A stretch of DNA of 60,200 bases from Selenomonas sp. ND2010 (GCF_000702005.1 NZ_JNKI01000018.1:1-60200); one strand, 5' to 3'. Shown: positions 27,704-37,640, numbered from the stretch's first letter. Notes: generated by a model not told the origin, from the letters alone. Numbers and translations: made by a program.

Positions 27704-28816
27704 TTAGTGAGCCGTACGGACCGGCGTTACGATGTAGATAAACTCCTCGTCATCCGACTCGCGGACAGCCGCCGGCGAAAGGGGCTGATTGAGCTTGATC
27801 TGGCAGGTATCGCTGTCGATGTTCTTCATGACATCCATGATGTACTGGGCATTGAAAGCAATCGTCAGTTCCGGACCTTCAATCGAGGCGGCAACCGACT
27901 CTTCGGCATTACCGATATCCGGGTTGTTCGAGGTAATATGAACCTGATTGTTCGCAAATTCCAGCTTGATGATGTTGTAATCGCCAGCGCGGGAAATCAG
28001 CGAAACGCGATCAACGGCCGAGCTGAATTCATGCGCATCGAGGATAACGACCGTAGCAAACTCCGGCGGAATGACGCGGCGGTAATCCGGGAAAGCCCCC
28101 TCAATCAGACGCGAAGTCATGTAGAGGTTCTCAAACGCGAAGCTGATCTGGTTATAGGTGCAGGTAACCGTGACATCCGTTGGAATTTCTGAAGTCATAT
28201 TGTGGAGAAGTTCCTGCAAAATACGAGACGGAATGATGATCTTGATGTTGCCGATGCTTTCATCAAAGGTCTCATATTTCACGGCCAGGCGATGGGTGTT
28301 GGTCGCAGCCATCGTGACTTTCGTGTCGGCGACTTCCAAATAGCAGCCAGTAAATACCGGGCGGGATTCGTCGTTGGAGCAGGCAAATACCGTTTTCTTA
28401 ACCAAAGAACGAAGAACGTTATCCTTGATTTTGAACTGAAGGTTTCCCTCCATCGGTTTGATCGTTGGGAATTCCGATGCATTCATGCTGAGAAGGGTGA
28501 AGTTTGCCTGATTGGACTGGATATGCACAATCTTCTCTTCGCGATTGAACGAAAGAGAAACACTATCCCCAGGCAGTTTGCGGATAACTTCCTGGAAATA
28601 ACGGCCCGAAATGGCGATTTGGCCTGGTTCTTCAATTTCAGCTGGGATACGGCAGACCATGCCGATTTCATAATTGGTTGCTTGAAGCTCTAAGATTCCG
28701 GCTTCTGCCTTGAGGTAAATACCGGAAAGGATGGGGGTTTGCGGTTTGGTGGCTACGGCCTTGGATACAATCTGTAATGCGCTGACCAGTTCATTCTTGG
28801 CACAGGTGAGTTTCAT
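27704..28816 (-). CDS. dnaN: DNA polymerase III beta subunit (sliding clamp)
   Basis: The ring-shaped processivity clamp, 370 residues and three clamp folds. Recognisable parts are MKLTCAKNELVSALQIVSKA, the middle-domain segment FACSNDESRPVFTGCYLEV and the C-terminal YIVTPVR. It is the second gene of the dnaA operon, separated from dnaA by 271 bp that hold one half of the origin. Confidence 0.97.
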   Translation of the reverse strand: MKLTCAKNELVSALQIVSKAVATKPQTPILSGIYLKAEAGILELQATNYEIGMVCRIPAEIEEPGQIAISGRYFQEVIRKLPGDSVSLSFNREEKIVHIQSNQANFTLLSMNASEFPTIKPMEGNLQFKIKDNVLRSLVKKTVFACSNDESRPVFTGCYLEVADTKVTMAATNTHRLAVKYETFDESIGNIKIIIPSRILQELLHNMTSEIPTDVTVTCTYNQISFAFENLYMTSRLIEGAFPDYRRVIPPEFATVVILDAHEFSSAVDRVSLISRAGDYNIIKLEFANNQVHITSNNPDIGNAEESVAASIEGPELTIAFNAQYIMDVMKNIDSDTCQIKLNQPLSPAAVRESDDEEFIYIVTPVRTAH

Positions 28817-28828
28817 TTTGGTGGTCCT

Positions 28829-29064
28829 CTCTTTTTTTTATTATTACTCGGAGTATTTTTAAATAAATAGCCGTCGTAGTAGTAGGGCTTGTGGAAATGT
28901 TGAAAACTGCAGGAAACCCAATGTTATCAACGATTTACCTGTGGGTAAGATGTTCATAACAAGAGGGGAGGTTATCCACACAATCCACGGTGAAAACCTC
29001 CCCTGTATTTTATCCACATTCTGTCGACAAGAAATCCGCAGGACTTTCCACAGAGTTATCCACG
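28829..29064. other. oriC, part 1: dnaA-dnaN intergenic DnaA boxes and AT-rich stretch
   Basis: Perfect DnaA boxes TTATCCACA at 28972-28980 and 29010-29018, near-perfect TTATCCACG at 29056-29064 and an inverted weaker box at 28940-28948. An AT-rich stretch at 28829-28870 (long T run, TATTTTTAAATAAATAG) could be the unwinding element. A 10-bp inverted repeat (28964-28973 with 28995-29004) brackets one box. Confidence 0.8.
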
Positions 29065-29087
29065 ACGATTCTGTTCATAAAATGACG

Positions 29088-30500
29088 TTACATCTTCTGG
29101 ATTCGCTCGACGAGTTCGTTTAAGATACCGCCGAGTTTAATGTCGGATTCTTTTTCTTTGCTGATTTTATCGCAGGCATGCAATACCGTAGTGTGGTCAC
29201 GGCCACCGAAGAAGTTGCCGATCTGCGGCAGGGACGTATCGGTGAGCTCGCGGCAGAGGTACATAGCAATCTGCCGTGGGTAAGCAATGCTGCGGGTACG
29301 CTTTTTGGCGTGCAAATCTTCAATCTTTATTTTGAAATAAGAAGCTACGATTTCCTGAATTACTTCCATCGTAATTTCTTTGGTCTTGTTGTTCGGGAAT
29401 ACATCTTTGAGTGCTTCAGCGACCAAATCCGTGGTGACCGGCTTCTTAATCAGGGAAGCGTAAGCAACAACACGCGTCAGTGCTCCCTCAAGCTCACGGA
29501 TATTGCTGTCGATGCGGCTGGCAATGTAGACCATGACGTCGTTTGGTACACTGAAGTGATCAAGCTGCGCTTTATTCTTCAAGATGGCAATACGCGTCTC
29601 GAGATCCGGTGCCTGAATGTCGGTGATAAGACCCCATTCAAAGCGGGAACGCAGGCGGTCTTCCAGGCGTTCTACTTCGCGCGGCGGACGGTCGGAGGAC
29701 AGGATAATCTGTTTCTCGGCGTCGTGCAGCGTGTTGAACGTATGGAAGAATTCTTCCTGGGTACTGGTCTTTCCGGAAAGGAACTGGATATCGTCGACGA
29801 GCAAAACGTCGATGTTCCGGTATTTCTGGCGGAATTTCTCGGCGTTACCTTCCTGGATGCTGCGGATGATCTCGTTCGTGAACTGTTCACTGGAGACATA
29901 GAGAACGCGCATCTCCGGATGATTGTGGAGAACACGGTTGCCGATGGCATGCATCAAATGGGTCTTGCCGAGACCAACACCGCCGTACATGAAAAAGGGG
30001 TTATAGACTTTTCCCGGCGATTCGGCGACAGCCATGGCGGCTGCATGAGCAAAGCGGTTGCTGCTGCCAGTTACGAAGGTATCGAAGGTATATTTCGGGT
30101 TCAGTGAGGCACTGTCACCAGCAGCGACAATATGCATATCACTGCCTTCGGCGCTGGGGGTGGTATCTTCGTTGTGGTTGAAAAGTGTGCCCTGATCCGG
30201 GTTGTCTTTCGGACCGCGGCGTACCGGTTCTGGTTCCGGCGTTTTCTCCGCTTCAATTACTTTCATGACGATTTTTCGTGGGCCGCCCACAACAGCCGCT
30301 ACTGCGTCCTCAATTATCGTCAGGTAATGGCTGGTAATCCAGTCCTTGGCCATAGCCGTCTGCGTGCCGAGGACTAAGTCCGATTCCGTCAGGGAGAGTG
30401 GCTGGATCGGATCGAGCCATTTGAAGGCAGAGCCGGCGAGCTGATCTCTCATATTATTGAGAATCTGCTCCCAGATTGCCTGCAATTCTGCTTGCTCCAT
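29088..30500 (-). CDS. dnaA: Chromosomal replication initiator protein DnaA
   Basis: The AAA+ initiator that binds DnaA boxes and melts oriC. Domain I is at the N-terminus (MEQAELQAIWEQILNNM). The AAA+ core has Walker A GGVGLGKTHLMHAIG and Walker B VLLVDDIQFLSGK, and the domain IV signature reads GRDHTTVLHACDKI. The frame is open to 30548, but the ATG at 30500 follows AGAAAGGA and matches the family start, giving 470 residues. Boxes on both sides of the gene suggest autoregulation as well as origin function. Confidence 0.98.
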   Translation of the reverse strand: MEQAELQAIWEQILNNMRDQLAGSAFKWLDPIQPLSLTESDLVLGTQTAMAKDWITSHYLTIIEDAVAAVVGGPRKIVMKVIEAEKTPEPEPVRRGPKDNPDQGTLFNHNEDTTPSAEGSDMHIVAAGDSASLNPKYTFDTFVTGSSNRFAHAAAMAVAESPGKVYNPFFMYGGVGLGKTHLMHAIGNRVLHNHPEMRVLYVSSEQFTNEIIRSIQEGNAEKFRQKYRNIDVLLVDDIQFLSGKTSTQEEFFHTFNTLHDAEKQIILSSDRPPREVERLEDRLRSRFEWGLITDIQAPDLETRIAILKNKAQLDHFSVPNDVMVYIASRIDSNIRELEGALTRVVAYASLIKKPVTTDLVAEALKDVFPNNKTKEITMEVIQEIVASYFKIKIEDLHAKKRTRSIAYPRQIAMYLCRELTDTSLPQIGNFFGGRDHTTVLHACDKISKEKESDIKLGGILNELVERIQKM

Positions 30501-30560
30501 TAAAAATAATCCTTTCTGCTTATAGAATATGTAGAAAGCTTTTTCCACAGGTGAATAATT

Positions 30561-30774
30561 TTATCCACATTTTTATCCACAAGTGTGGATAAATGAAGGT
30601 TTCCCCAGGAGAAGAGGCGGGAAATATGGATAAGCTCACGGAATTGTCTGTTCTCGTGATTTTCAAGTGCTGTGGAGTTTTCCGCACAATAATCAACAAT
30701 ATCTTATCAGAATAAAATCAAGTTATCAACAGTTTTTAAGGGGATAACTCAGGAAAACGAATATTTTATCCACA
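30561..30774. other. oriC, part 2: dnaA-rpmH intergenic DnaA boxes
   Basis: Perfect boxes TTATCCACA at 30561-30569, 30573-30581 and 30766-30774, and the inverted TGTGGATAA at 30584-30592. A TTATCAACA variant is at 30723-30731. Together with the boxes downstream of dnaA this gives a bipartite origin as in Bacillus. Core genes diverge from this point. Confidence 0.82.
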
Positions 30775-30804
30775 ATTACGGCCAAAAAATGCACAGGGAA
30801 AATC

Positions 30805-30833
30805 TTGACACCTCTTAGGGCGTAGGCTATAAT
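30805..30833 (+). promoter_or_regulatory. Consensus promoter of rpmH-rnpA
   Basis: TTGACA (30805-30810), a spacer of exactly 17 bp and TATAAT (30828-30833): a perfect sigma-A promoter, as expected for a ribosomal protein gene. Confidence 0.85.
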
Positions 30834-30944
30834 TTACGGTGAGTCTTAGTGCGGGGGACCCCTGCACGAGCATAAAGAAGATCTGATGCTTTGCTTCTAT
30901 ACGAATAGAAAAATCAGAAATCAGTATAAGGAGGTGTTTAACGA

Positions 30945-31079
30945 ATGAAACAGACTTATCAGCCGAACAACCATTGGAGAAAGAAGACCCATGGCTTCCG
31001 TGAGCGCATGAAAACGAAAGGCGGTCGTCTTGTTCTGAAGAGAAGACGCCAGCGTGGTAGAAAGAAGCTTTCGGCATAA
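30945..31079 (+). CDS. rpmH: 50S ribosomal protein L34
   Basis: A basic 44-residue protein: [18 protein letters not shown], then [20 protein letters not shown] and KKLSA. This is the full L34 family pattern. A very strong AAGGAGGTG Shine-Dalgarno sequence lies eight bases from the ATG. It is the first gene of the plus-strand cluster leaving the origin. Confidence 0.97.
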   Translation: MKQTYQPNNHWRKKTHGFRERMKTKGGRLVLKRRRQRGRKKLSA

Positions 31080-31089
31080 ATTTTACAGT

Positions 31090-31114
31090 AAGGTCACTTA
31101 GGTGGCCTTTTCTT
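31090..31114 (+). terminator. Partial terminator or attenuator after rpmH
   Basis: An 8-bp stem AAGGTCAC / GTGGCCTT with one G-U pair, followed by a T-rich tract. It would set rpmH expression above that of rnpA, as is common in this operon. Confidence 0.6.
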
Positions 31115-31177
31115 TTAGTTATCATTTGGTTTCGGAGCAAATCCGAATCGTTTTTATAGATATTGGTGAAATTACGA

Positions 31178-31555
31178 ATGCTTACATTACCGAGAAAGAA
31201 AATGCTTAAGCGTCGCAGTGATTTTCAACGGGTGTATCGTACGGGCCGTTCCTGGGCGAATCGATACTTCGTGTTGTATGTATTTAAGACAGACTGCCTC
31301 GATGGAAAAGTTGGCTTTGCTGCTGGCAAGAAACTGGGTTGTGCTGTGGTTCGCAACCGTGTAAAAAGACTGCTGCGTGAGAGCTATCGCAAGAATCAGG
31401 CGATGATTCGTCCGGGACTCGCACTGCTGCTGGTAGGGCGCAAGGGCATGGTCGACGTGAAATGCGATGTTGTTGAGAAGTCGTTTGTCTCGTTGGGACG
31501 CAAGGCGGGAATCTTCATCGATTCTGCGTCTCCCGATAGAAAGAAGGAAAAATGA
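31178..31555 (+). CDS. rnpA: Ribonuclease P protein component
   Basis: The protein subunit that helps the RNase P RNA to process tRNA 5' ends. Signature residues are [14 protein letters not shown] and [23 protein letters not shown] in part, which carries the RNR motif. The ATG at 31178 gives 125 residues; a TTG five codons upstream is possible, since the Shine-Dalgarno sequence is weak in both cases. Its end overlaps yidD by four bases. Confidence 0.95.
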   Translation: MLTLPRKKMLKRRSDFQRVYRTGRSWANRYFVLYVFKTDCLDGKVGFAAGKKLGCAVVRNRVKRLLRESYRKNQAMIRPGLALLLVGRKGMVDVKCDVVEKSFVSLGRKAGIFIDSASPDRKKEK

Positions 31556-31764
31556 TGAAAAAGGCGCTGCTGCTGCTGATTAAGTTCTATCGAAACTTTA
31601 TTTCGCCGCTGAAGCCGCCTTCCTGCCGTTATATTCCGACCTGTTCGGAGTATGCGATGATTGCCGTGGAAAGATACGGGGCGCGCCGTGGTGGCTGGCT
31701 GGCTTTGAAGCGTATTTTACGTTGTCATCCGTTCCACAAGGGCGGCTATGACCCCGTTCCATAA
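31552..31764 (+). CDS. yidD: Membrane protein insertion efficiency factor YidD
   Basis: A 70-residue protein with the family core [23 protein letters not shown] in part and [17 protein letters not shown]. The conserved cysteines are present. It aids YidC-mediated membrane insertion and lies between rnpA and yidC as usual. Start codon overlaps the rnpA stop (ATGATG). Confidence 0.96.
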   Translation: MMKKALLLLIKFYRNFISPLKPPSCRYIPTCSEYAMIAVERYGARRGGWLALKRILRCHPFHKGGYDPVP

Positions 31765-31801
31765 GTTGTTGGTTTAGTTTTTTAGATTAGGACGTGATGG
31801 T

Positions 31802-32470
31802 TTGGGTTTCTTTGGAACGTTATTTGCACCGATTGAAAATCTCCTGCATTTTGTGCTTGAGCTGTTATATTCGTTGACGAGTATGGTGGGGATTGGCAGC
31901 TATGGTATGGCAATTATCTTGCTTACCATTATCATTAAGATGCTGATGTATCCGCTGACGGTAAAACAGGTAAAATCCATGAAGGCGATGCAGGAACTTT
32001 CGCCGAAGATGAAGAAGATTCAGGAGAAGTATAAGGACAATCCGCAGGTCATGCAGCAGAAAATCGGTGCCCTCTATAAGGATGCCGGCGTAAATCCACT
32101 GGCTGGCTGCCTGCCGCTTTTGATTCAGATGCCGATTCTGATGGGCATGTATTACGCGTTGTTTAATTTCACCTATCCGTCGGCTGAGGCGGCGCAGTTT
32201 ATGTGGCTGCCGAGCATGTCGGATCCGGATCCGATTTATGTGCTGCCAATCTTGTCGGCACTGACGACGTTCCTCCAGCAGAAGATGACGACTACGGAAA
32301 TGAATCAGCAGATGAAGGTCATGATGACGGTTATGCCGCTCTTCATCGGTTGGATCAGCTTGAACTTCCCGTCTGGTCTCGTCCTGTACTGGGTAACGAT
32401 GAATATCGTCCAGATTGTTCAGCAGTGGTGGATGTATCGTGGTGAGGATAAAACGAAGGAGGCTGCCTGA
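31802..32470 (+). CDS. yidC: Membrane protein insertase YidC (short form)
   Basis: An Oxa1/YidC insertase of 222 residues with about five membrane helices. It lacks both the large periplasmic domain of proteobacterial YidC and the lipobox cysteine of Bacillus SpoIIIJ. Conserved parts include KMLMYPLTVKQVKSMKAMQ and GCLPLLIQMPILMGMYYAL. The start is TTG, with AGGA ten bases upstream. The next gene starts two bases after its stop codon. Confidence 0.95.
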   Translation: MGFFGTLFAPIENLLHFVLELLYSLTSMVGIGSYGMAIILLTIIIKMLMYPLTVKQVKSMKAMQELSPKMKKIQEKYKDNPQVMQQKIGALYKDAGVNPLAGCLPLLIQMPILMGMYYALFNFTYPSAEAAQFMWLPSMSDPDPIYVLPILSALTTFLQQKMTTTEMNQQMKVMMTVMPLFIGWISLNFPSGLVLYWVTMNIVQIVQQWWMYRGEDKTKEAA

Positions 32471-32471
32471 T

Positions 32472-33233
32472 ATGGCAGAGGTATTAGAAGCATCGGGGAA
32501 AACCGTTGAAGCGGCCATTGCATCGGCTGCTTCAACGCTTGGTGTCACAGAGGACCAGCTCGACTATAAAGTCATTCAGCAGCCATCTAACGGATTTTTT
32601 GGCTTGTTTGGCGCTAAGCTGGCCCGCATCGAGGCTGCGGTAAAGGCAAAGCCGGAAGTGATTCGTGAGAAGCAGACTGTCGTAGTGGACTCCGCTGAGG
32701 AGCCGACGGCAGCCGTGGCGGCTGTATCGGTTGACGAACAGGCAAAGATTGCGGAGAAATTCCTGCGCGATGTATTTAAGACCATGAACCTAGAGGTTCA
32801 GATTGAGCGCGGTGAGTCCGAAGAAGGGGTTCTGTTCCAGCTCATTGGTGAGAATCTCGGTATCCTGATCGGTAAGCATGGCCAGACGCTGGATTCGCTG
32901 CAGTATTTGGCGAATTTGGCGGCTAATCGCGGGCTTTCGGAAAATCGTGCCCGTATCATTATCGATATCGAGAATTACCGTTCGCGGCGTGAGGAGACGC
33001 TCGTGAGACTGGCTGGTCATTTGGCAGAGAAAGCCTGCCGCATTGGGGAAGAGGTCCATTTGGAGCCGATGAACCGCCATGAGCGTAAAATCATCCACAT
33101 GGCGCTTCAGGACAACCGCCGTGTGAACACCTATAGTGCTGGCGATGAGCCACGCCGCTATGTGGTGATTGCACCGAAACGCCGCCGCCGTTCCCGGAGG
33201 AATTACAGCGAACCGCGTTTTGACGAAGAATAA
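32472..33233 (+). CDS. jag: Jag/KhpB RNA-binding protein
   Basis: A protein of 253 residues: an N-terminal Jag domain (VLEASGKTVEAAIASAASTLG, with the FGLFGAKLARI motif), a linker, a KH domain (GILIGKHGQTLDSLQYLANL) and a C-terminal R3H domain (EPMNRHERKIIHMAL). KhpB proteins act with KhpA in RNA binding and cell elongation control. AAGGAGG precedes the ATG at 32472. The Arg-rich tail RRRRSRRN may add RNA contacts. Confidence 0.95.
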   Translation: MAEVLEASGKTVEAAIASAASTLGVTEDQLDYKVIQQPSNGFFGLFGAKLARIEAAVKAKPEVIREKQTVVVDSAEEPTAAVAAVSVDEQAKIAEKFLRDVFKTMNLEVQIERGESEEGVLFQLIGENLGILIGKHGQTLDSLQYLANLAANRGLSENRARIIIDIENYRSRREETLVRLAGHLAEKACRIGEEVHLEPMNRHERKIIHMALQDNRRVNTYSAGDEPRRYVVIAPKRRRRSRRNYSEPRFDEE

Positions 33234-33259
33234 AATAGCTATCAGGCAAGAGAGCTGTG

Positions 33260-33293
33260 AAAGGGCTGTCTCATTTTGAGGCTGCCCTTTTGT
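33260..33293 (+). terminator. Possible terminator between jag and mnmE
   Basis: The stem AAAGGGC / GCCCTTT is followed by a T-rich stretch. It could partly separate the rpmH-jag unit from mnmE-mnmG-rsmG. Confidence 0.5.
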
Positions 33294-33313
33294 GTATATG
33301 AGAGGTAATAATC

Positions 33314-34696
33314 ATGCAACAAGGGGATACGATAAGTGCCATTGCAACGGCCCAGGGAGAGGGCGGCATTGGCATCATAAGGATAAGCGGCCGAAATGCC
33401 ATCGAGACTGCCGATAAAGTCTTTCGGGCTGTCAGCGGCAAAAAGCTAGCGGAGTATGAGACCCAGCGGGCGGTATTTGGTCATATTGTCGATGAACAGG
33501 AAGAAGTCGTGGATGAAGCCATGGTACTGTTGATGCGGGCACCGCATTCCTATACGAAGGAGGATGTCGTGGAGCTTCAGTGTCATGGTGGTCTCATGCC
33601 GCTTCGCAAGACATTGGCGCTTACGTGGCAGGCAGGAGCCAGACCCGCGGAGCGGGGAGAATTTACCAAGCGGGCCTTTTTGAATGGGCGTCTGGATCTT
33701 TCCCAGGCGCAGGCTGTCATGGATGTCATCAGCGCCAAGACGGAGCGTTCGCTCAAGATGGCAACGGGACATCTTTCTGGTCATTTTTCGGCTGGGATAC
33801 GAGCGATGCGTCACTCGATTCTCGGACAGATTGCGCATTTAGAAGCAGCCATTGACTTTCCGGAGGATGAAGTCGATGATGTCGTGATGTATGAGGTAGA
33901 GAATAATGTGGTTGATATACGCAACCAAATTGAAAAACTGCTAAAGACCGCCCAGACTGGCCGGATTTTAAAGGATGGTTTGATGACAGCTATCGTCGGC
34001 AAGCCAAACGTAGGCAAGTCTTCGCTGCTCAATGCGCTGCTGCGGGAGGAACGCGCGATTGTGACGGATATTCCAGGGACGACGCGTGACTCCATCGAGG
34101 AATATGCCAATGTGGGCGGGGTGCCATTGCGCATCATCGATACCGCTGGCATCCGGGCTACCGATGATTTGGTGGAGCAGATTGGTGTCGATAAGGCTCG
34201 TTCCTATGTAAATCAGGCATCCCTGGTATTGGCCTTATTTGATGCATCGCGGGAGCTTACGGCTGAGGATGAGGAGATTTTCTCGTTGATTGAAGGCCGG
34301 GAGGCAATCGTCCTGCTCAATAAATCGGATTTGCAGCCCGTGTTAACCGAAGAAATGTTGCAGGCAAAAACTGCGGCGCCGGTTCTGGTCATTTCTACGG
34401 TGACCGAACACGGTCTGGATAATTTGGCCGACGCCATCCGTCAGAAGGTATACGACGGTGGTTTGGATGCCAGGGATGAGGGCGCCTTTGTCAATGATGA
34501 GCGGCAGGCGGAGATCCTGCGACAGGCGGATGCACATCTCACGGCGGCTTTGCGGACAATCGACGCGCAGCTGGGGCTGGATTTTATCTCGATTGATTTG
34601 CGCTCAGCCTGGGAGAAACTTGGGGAACTTACCGGTGAGACGGTCGGCGAAGATATCATCAATGAGATATTCTCGAAATTCTGTATTGGCAAATAA
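33314..34696 (+). CDS. mnmE: tRNA modification GTPase MnmE
   Basis: With MnmG it makes the 5-carboxymethylaminomethyl group on wobble uridine 34. 460 residues: N-terminal tetrahydrofolate-binding domain (MQQGDTISAIATAQGEGGIG), helical domain, inserted Ras-like G domain (GKPNVGKSSLLNALL, DIPGTTRD, NKSD) and the C-terminal CIGK motif with the catalytic cysteine. Confidence 0.98.
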   Translation: MQQGDTISAIATAQGEGGIGIIRISGRNAIETADKVFRAVSGKKLAEYETQRAVFGHIVDEQEEVVDEAMVLLMRAPHSYTKEDVVELQCHGGLMPLRKTLALTWQAGARPAERGEFTKRAFLNGRLDLSQAQAVMDVISAKTERSLKMATGHLSGHFSAGIRAMRHSILGQIAHLEAAIDFPEDEVDDVVMYEVENNVVDIRNQIEKLLKTAQTGRILKDGLMTAIVGKPNVGKSSLLNALLREERAIVTDIPGTTRDSIEEYANVGGVPLRIIDTAGIRATDDLVEQIGVDKARSYVNQASLVLALFDASRELTAEDEEIFSLIEGREAIVLLNKSDLQPVLTEEMLQAKTAAPVLVISTVTEHGLDNLADAIRQKVYDGGLDARDEGAFVNDERQAEILRQADAHLTAALRTIDAQLGLDFISIDLRSAWEKLGELTGETVGEDIINEIFSKFCIGK

Positions 34697-34714
34697 AAAG
34701 AAGGTTGATGGATT

Positions 34715-36613
34715 TTGGATAAAAATGTGTTCGTAGCGGATCGCTATGATGTTATTGTAGTAGGTGCCGGCCATGCCGGCGTTGAGGCAGCCTTGGCCGC
34801 TGCCCGTATCGGTTGCCGTACGCTTTTGGCAACGCTGTCGATGGACAATATTGCCATGATGCCCTGTAATCCGTCGGTAGGCGGACCCGCTAAGGGGCAT
34901 CTGGTCCGTGAACTTGATGCGCTGGGCGGCGAAATGGGAGTCAATGCCGATAAGACCTGCATCCAGTTCCGTATGCTCAACACGGGCAAAGGGCCGGCGG
35001 TTCATGCACTGCGCGCCCAGGCAGATAAAAAACTTTATCAGTTTACTATGAAAAAGACTTGCGAAGATACGGAGAATCTCGATGTCAAACAGATTCTCAT
35101 CGATAAACTGCTCTTAGAAGGAGATAAGGTAACAGGCGTCCAGGTCGAAACTGGCGAAATCTATGAAGCCAAGGCGGTCATCATGGCTACGGGAACCTAC
35201 CTCAAAGGGCGTATCATCATCGGTGAACACACCTATACGGGTGGTCCGAATGGTCAGCGGGCAGCAATGAAGTTCTCGGATTCCCTGCTGGAGGCAGGCG
35301 TGCGCCTGATGCGTTTCAAAACGGGAACGCCGGCCCGTGTCGATGCCCGGACGCTGGACTACGATAAGATGGAAATCCAGCCGGGGGATGAGGAGTGCCG
35401 GAACTTTTCCTTTATGAGTGACGAGACGACCCGCGAGCAGATTCCCTGCTGGCTGACTTATACGAACGAAAAGACCCATAAAATCCTGCGGGATAATATG
35501 CATCGGGCACCGATGGCTAACGGTATCATCGAGGGAATCGGGCCGCGCTACTGCCCCTCGATTGAAACGAAGATTTTGCGCTTCCCGGACAAAGAGCGCC
35601 ATCAGCTGTTCCTGGAGCCGGAAGGACTCAATACCAATGAGGTCTATGTACAGGGCATGTCTACCAGTATGCCCATGGATGTTCAGCTGGAATTTTTGCG
35701 GACGATCCCAGGACTGGAGCATGCGAAAGTCATGCGGGCAGGTTACGCCATCGAATATGACTGCATCGACCCGACGCAATTAAAGTCGACGCTGGAGTTT
35801 AAGGATATTCACGGTTTCTTCTCGGCCGGTCAGGCAAATGGCACGTCCGGTTATGAGGAGGCGGCCGCTCAGGGCATCATTGCCGGCATCAATGCGGCTA
35901 TGTTTATCAAGGGCGAAGAGCCGCTGGTATTAAAGCGCAGTGATGCCTATATCGGCGTGCTGATTGATGATCTGGTCACCAAGGGGACGAGTGAGCCCTA
36001 TCGTATTATGACGAGTCGGGCCGAATACCGGCTGCTGCTGCGGCAGGATAATGCCGATCAGCGCCTGACGCCATTGGGGCGTCGGGTAGGGCTCGTAAAA
36101 GATGACCGGTGGGAACGCTTTACGAAAAAACAGACGGCAATCCAGCAGGCGATGGAATATCTCAAGAAGAATTCCATTAATCCGACGCAGGAAATAAAGG
36201 AGAAACTCCGTGAGGCCGGTATCGAGCCGATTCGCAACGCAACGAGCTTTTATGAACTGCTGCGCCGTCCGGATGTGGATTACGCCAAGCTGCAGGAAAG
36301 TTTCAATCTGCCGGATTTGGAACCGGAGGTACGCCAACAGGTAGAGATTTCCATTACCTATGAAGGCTATATCAAAAAACAGCTGGAGCAGGTCGAGCAT
36401 ATGGAAAAATTGGAAGAAAAACTCCTGCCAGAGGATATCGACTATCAGCAAGTGCCGAGCCTGCGCGATGAAGGCCGGGAAAAGCTGGCCAAAATCCGTC
36501 CGCGTTCTGTTGGGCAGGCCAGCCGTATCAGCGGCGTTTCGCCGGCGGATATATCGGTGCTCCTCGTATGGCTCGAACAGCAGCGCCGCATTCAGGATAA
36601 GAAAGAGGTTTGA
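34715..36613 (+). CDS. mnmG: tRNA uridine-34 modification enzyme MnmG (GidA)
   Basis: FAD-dependent partner of MnmE, 632 residues. The FAD-binding motif [18 protein letters not shown] is at the N-terminus. [16 protein letters not shown] and the C-terminal [19 protein letters not shown] are family signatures. The start is TTG at 34715, 18 bp after mnmE. Operon with mnmE and rsmG. Confidence 0.98.
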   Translation: MDKNVFVADRYDVIVVGAGHAGVEAALAAARIGCRTLLATLSMDNIAMMPCNPSVGGPAKGHLVRELDALGGEMGVNADKTCIQFRMLNTGKGPAVHALRAQADKKLYQFTMKKTCEDTENLDVKQILIDKLLLEGDKVTGVQVETGEIYEAKAVIMATGTYLKGRIIIGEHTYTGGPNGQRAAMKFSDSLLEAGVRLMRFKTGTPARVDARTLDYDKMEIQPGDEECRNFSFMSDETTREQIPCWLTYTNEKTHKILRDNMHRAPMANGIIEGIGPRYCPSIETKILRFPDKERHQLFLEPEGLNTNEVYVQGMSTSMPMDVQLEFLRTIPGLEHAKVMRAGYAIEYDCIDPTQLKSTLEFKDIHGFFSAGQANGTSGYEEAAAQGIIAGINAAMFIKGEEPLVLKRSDAYIGVLIDDLVTKGTSEPYRIMTSRAEYRLLLRQDNADQRLTPLGRRVGLVKDDRWERFTKKQTAIQQAMEYLKKNSINPTQEIKEKLREAGIEPIRNATSFYELLRRPDVDYAKLQESFNLPDLEPEVRQQVEISITYEGYIKKQLEQVEHMEKLEEKLLPEDIDYQQVPSLRDEGREKLAKIRPRSVGQASRISGVSPADISVLLVWLEQQRRIQDKKEV

Positions 36614-36615
36614 AG

Positions 36616-37329
36616 ATGTTTCGGGAAGAGATGAAAAAAGCCGCCGAGGCTTACGGAATTTCGCTGATGGAAGGGCAGTTGGAGCAGTTCAATCGTTATT
36701 ATGAACTGCTCGTAGAGTGGAATAAGGTAATGAATCTCACGGCGATTACGGAACCGCATGAGGTAGCTGTCAAGCACATGATTGACTCCCTTACGGCATA
36801 TGATAAGGAATACTTTACCGAAGGGGTATCGGTAATCGACGTTGGTACGGGGGCTGGTTTCCCGGGAATCCCCTTGAAGATTTTTGATCCTACGATTAAG
36901 CTGACTTTGATGGATTCCCTCAACAAGCGGGTAAAATTCCTGCAGACTGTCGTCGACGAACTGGGGTTGCAGGATGTGGAATGCGTCCATGCCCGGGCGG
37001 AGGAAGGTGCTCGCAACAAGAAATACCGGGAGCAGTTTGATCTGGCAGTATCGCGCGCAGTGGCGCGGCTGCCAATTCTCTGCGAATATTGCATGCCGTT
37101 TGTCAAACGCGGCGGTAAATTCCTGGCCTTAAAGGGAATGCAGTATCAGGAGGAAGAAAAGGAGGCCGCCAAGGCCATCAAGGTAATGGGCGGCAGTAAG
37201 GTAAATACGCGCCCGGTTCATTTGCCTGGGCTTGATGATGTGCGGGCTGTGGTGGAAATCACCAAGGGCATGCCAACGCCAAAAGCCTACCCACGCAAAG
37301 CAGGCACGCCAGTAAAAAATCCATTATAA
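36616..37329 (+). CDS. rsmG: 16S rRNA G527 N7-methyltransferase RsmG
   Basis: SAM-dependent methyltransferase, about 237 residues. The SAM motif VIDVGTGAGFPGIPLKI is central, and YYELLVEWNKVMNLTAI and SRAVARLPILCEYCMPFVK are family signatures. The ATG at 36616, seven bases after GAAAGAGG, is preferred over a TTG that overlaps the mnmG stop. Confidence 0.97.
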   Translation: MFREEMKKAAEAYGISLMEGQLEQFNRYYELLVEWNKVMNLTAITEPHEVAVKHMIDSLTAYDKEYFTEGVSVIDVGTGAGFPGIPLKIFDPTIKLTLMDSLNKRVKFLQTVVDELGLQDVECVHARAEEGARNKKYREQFDLAVSRAVARLPILCEYCMPFVKRGGKFLALKGMQYQEEEKEAAKAIKVMGGSKVNTRPVHLPGLDDVRAVVEITKGMPTPKAYPRKAGTPVKNPL

Positions 37330-37341
37330 CGCGAAGCGGAA

Positions 37342-37357
37342 TGTTCCACGTGAAACA
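37342..37357. promoter_or_regulatory. parS-like ParB site 1
   Basis: TGTTCCACGTGAAACA differs from consensus parS by one base. It sits at the centre of a 28-bp palindrome (GCGGAATGTT..AACATTCCGC, 37336-37363) right after rsmG, which might also act as a hairpin. Confidence 0.8.
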
Positions 37358-37385
37358 TTCCGCAATAGCCTTTATGATAATGGCA

Positions 37386-37417
37386 GAAAAACGCTTCCTG
37401 AATAGGGAGCTTTTTTT
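37386..37417 (+). terminator. Terminator after rsmG
   Basis: The stem GCTTCCT / AGGGAGC with seven T residues ends the mnmE-mnmG-rsmG unit. The remaining 37418-37640 is AT-rich; a TATAAT at 37574-37579 with a TG two bases upstream may start the next gene. Confidence 0.65.
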
Positions 37418-37640
37418 CTCAAACAGCTATTCCCCAAAATCATACAATGATGTAGCGTTTTCCTCACCTTAAAAGAAAAAATGGATCTCATGTAAAACAT
37501 GAGCAATTGGAAGATAATTATTGGGAATAGCAGGATTTTTGGGTTAGAAAGAGAAATAAAAAAGGTGTATGCATATAATATGAAGTGTGATATTGTAAGG
37601 ATAACAGCTCATAGGGATAACGAACGAGGAGGAGTTTATC

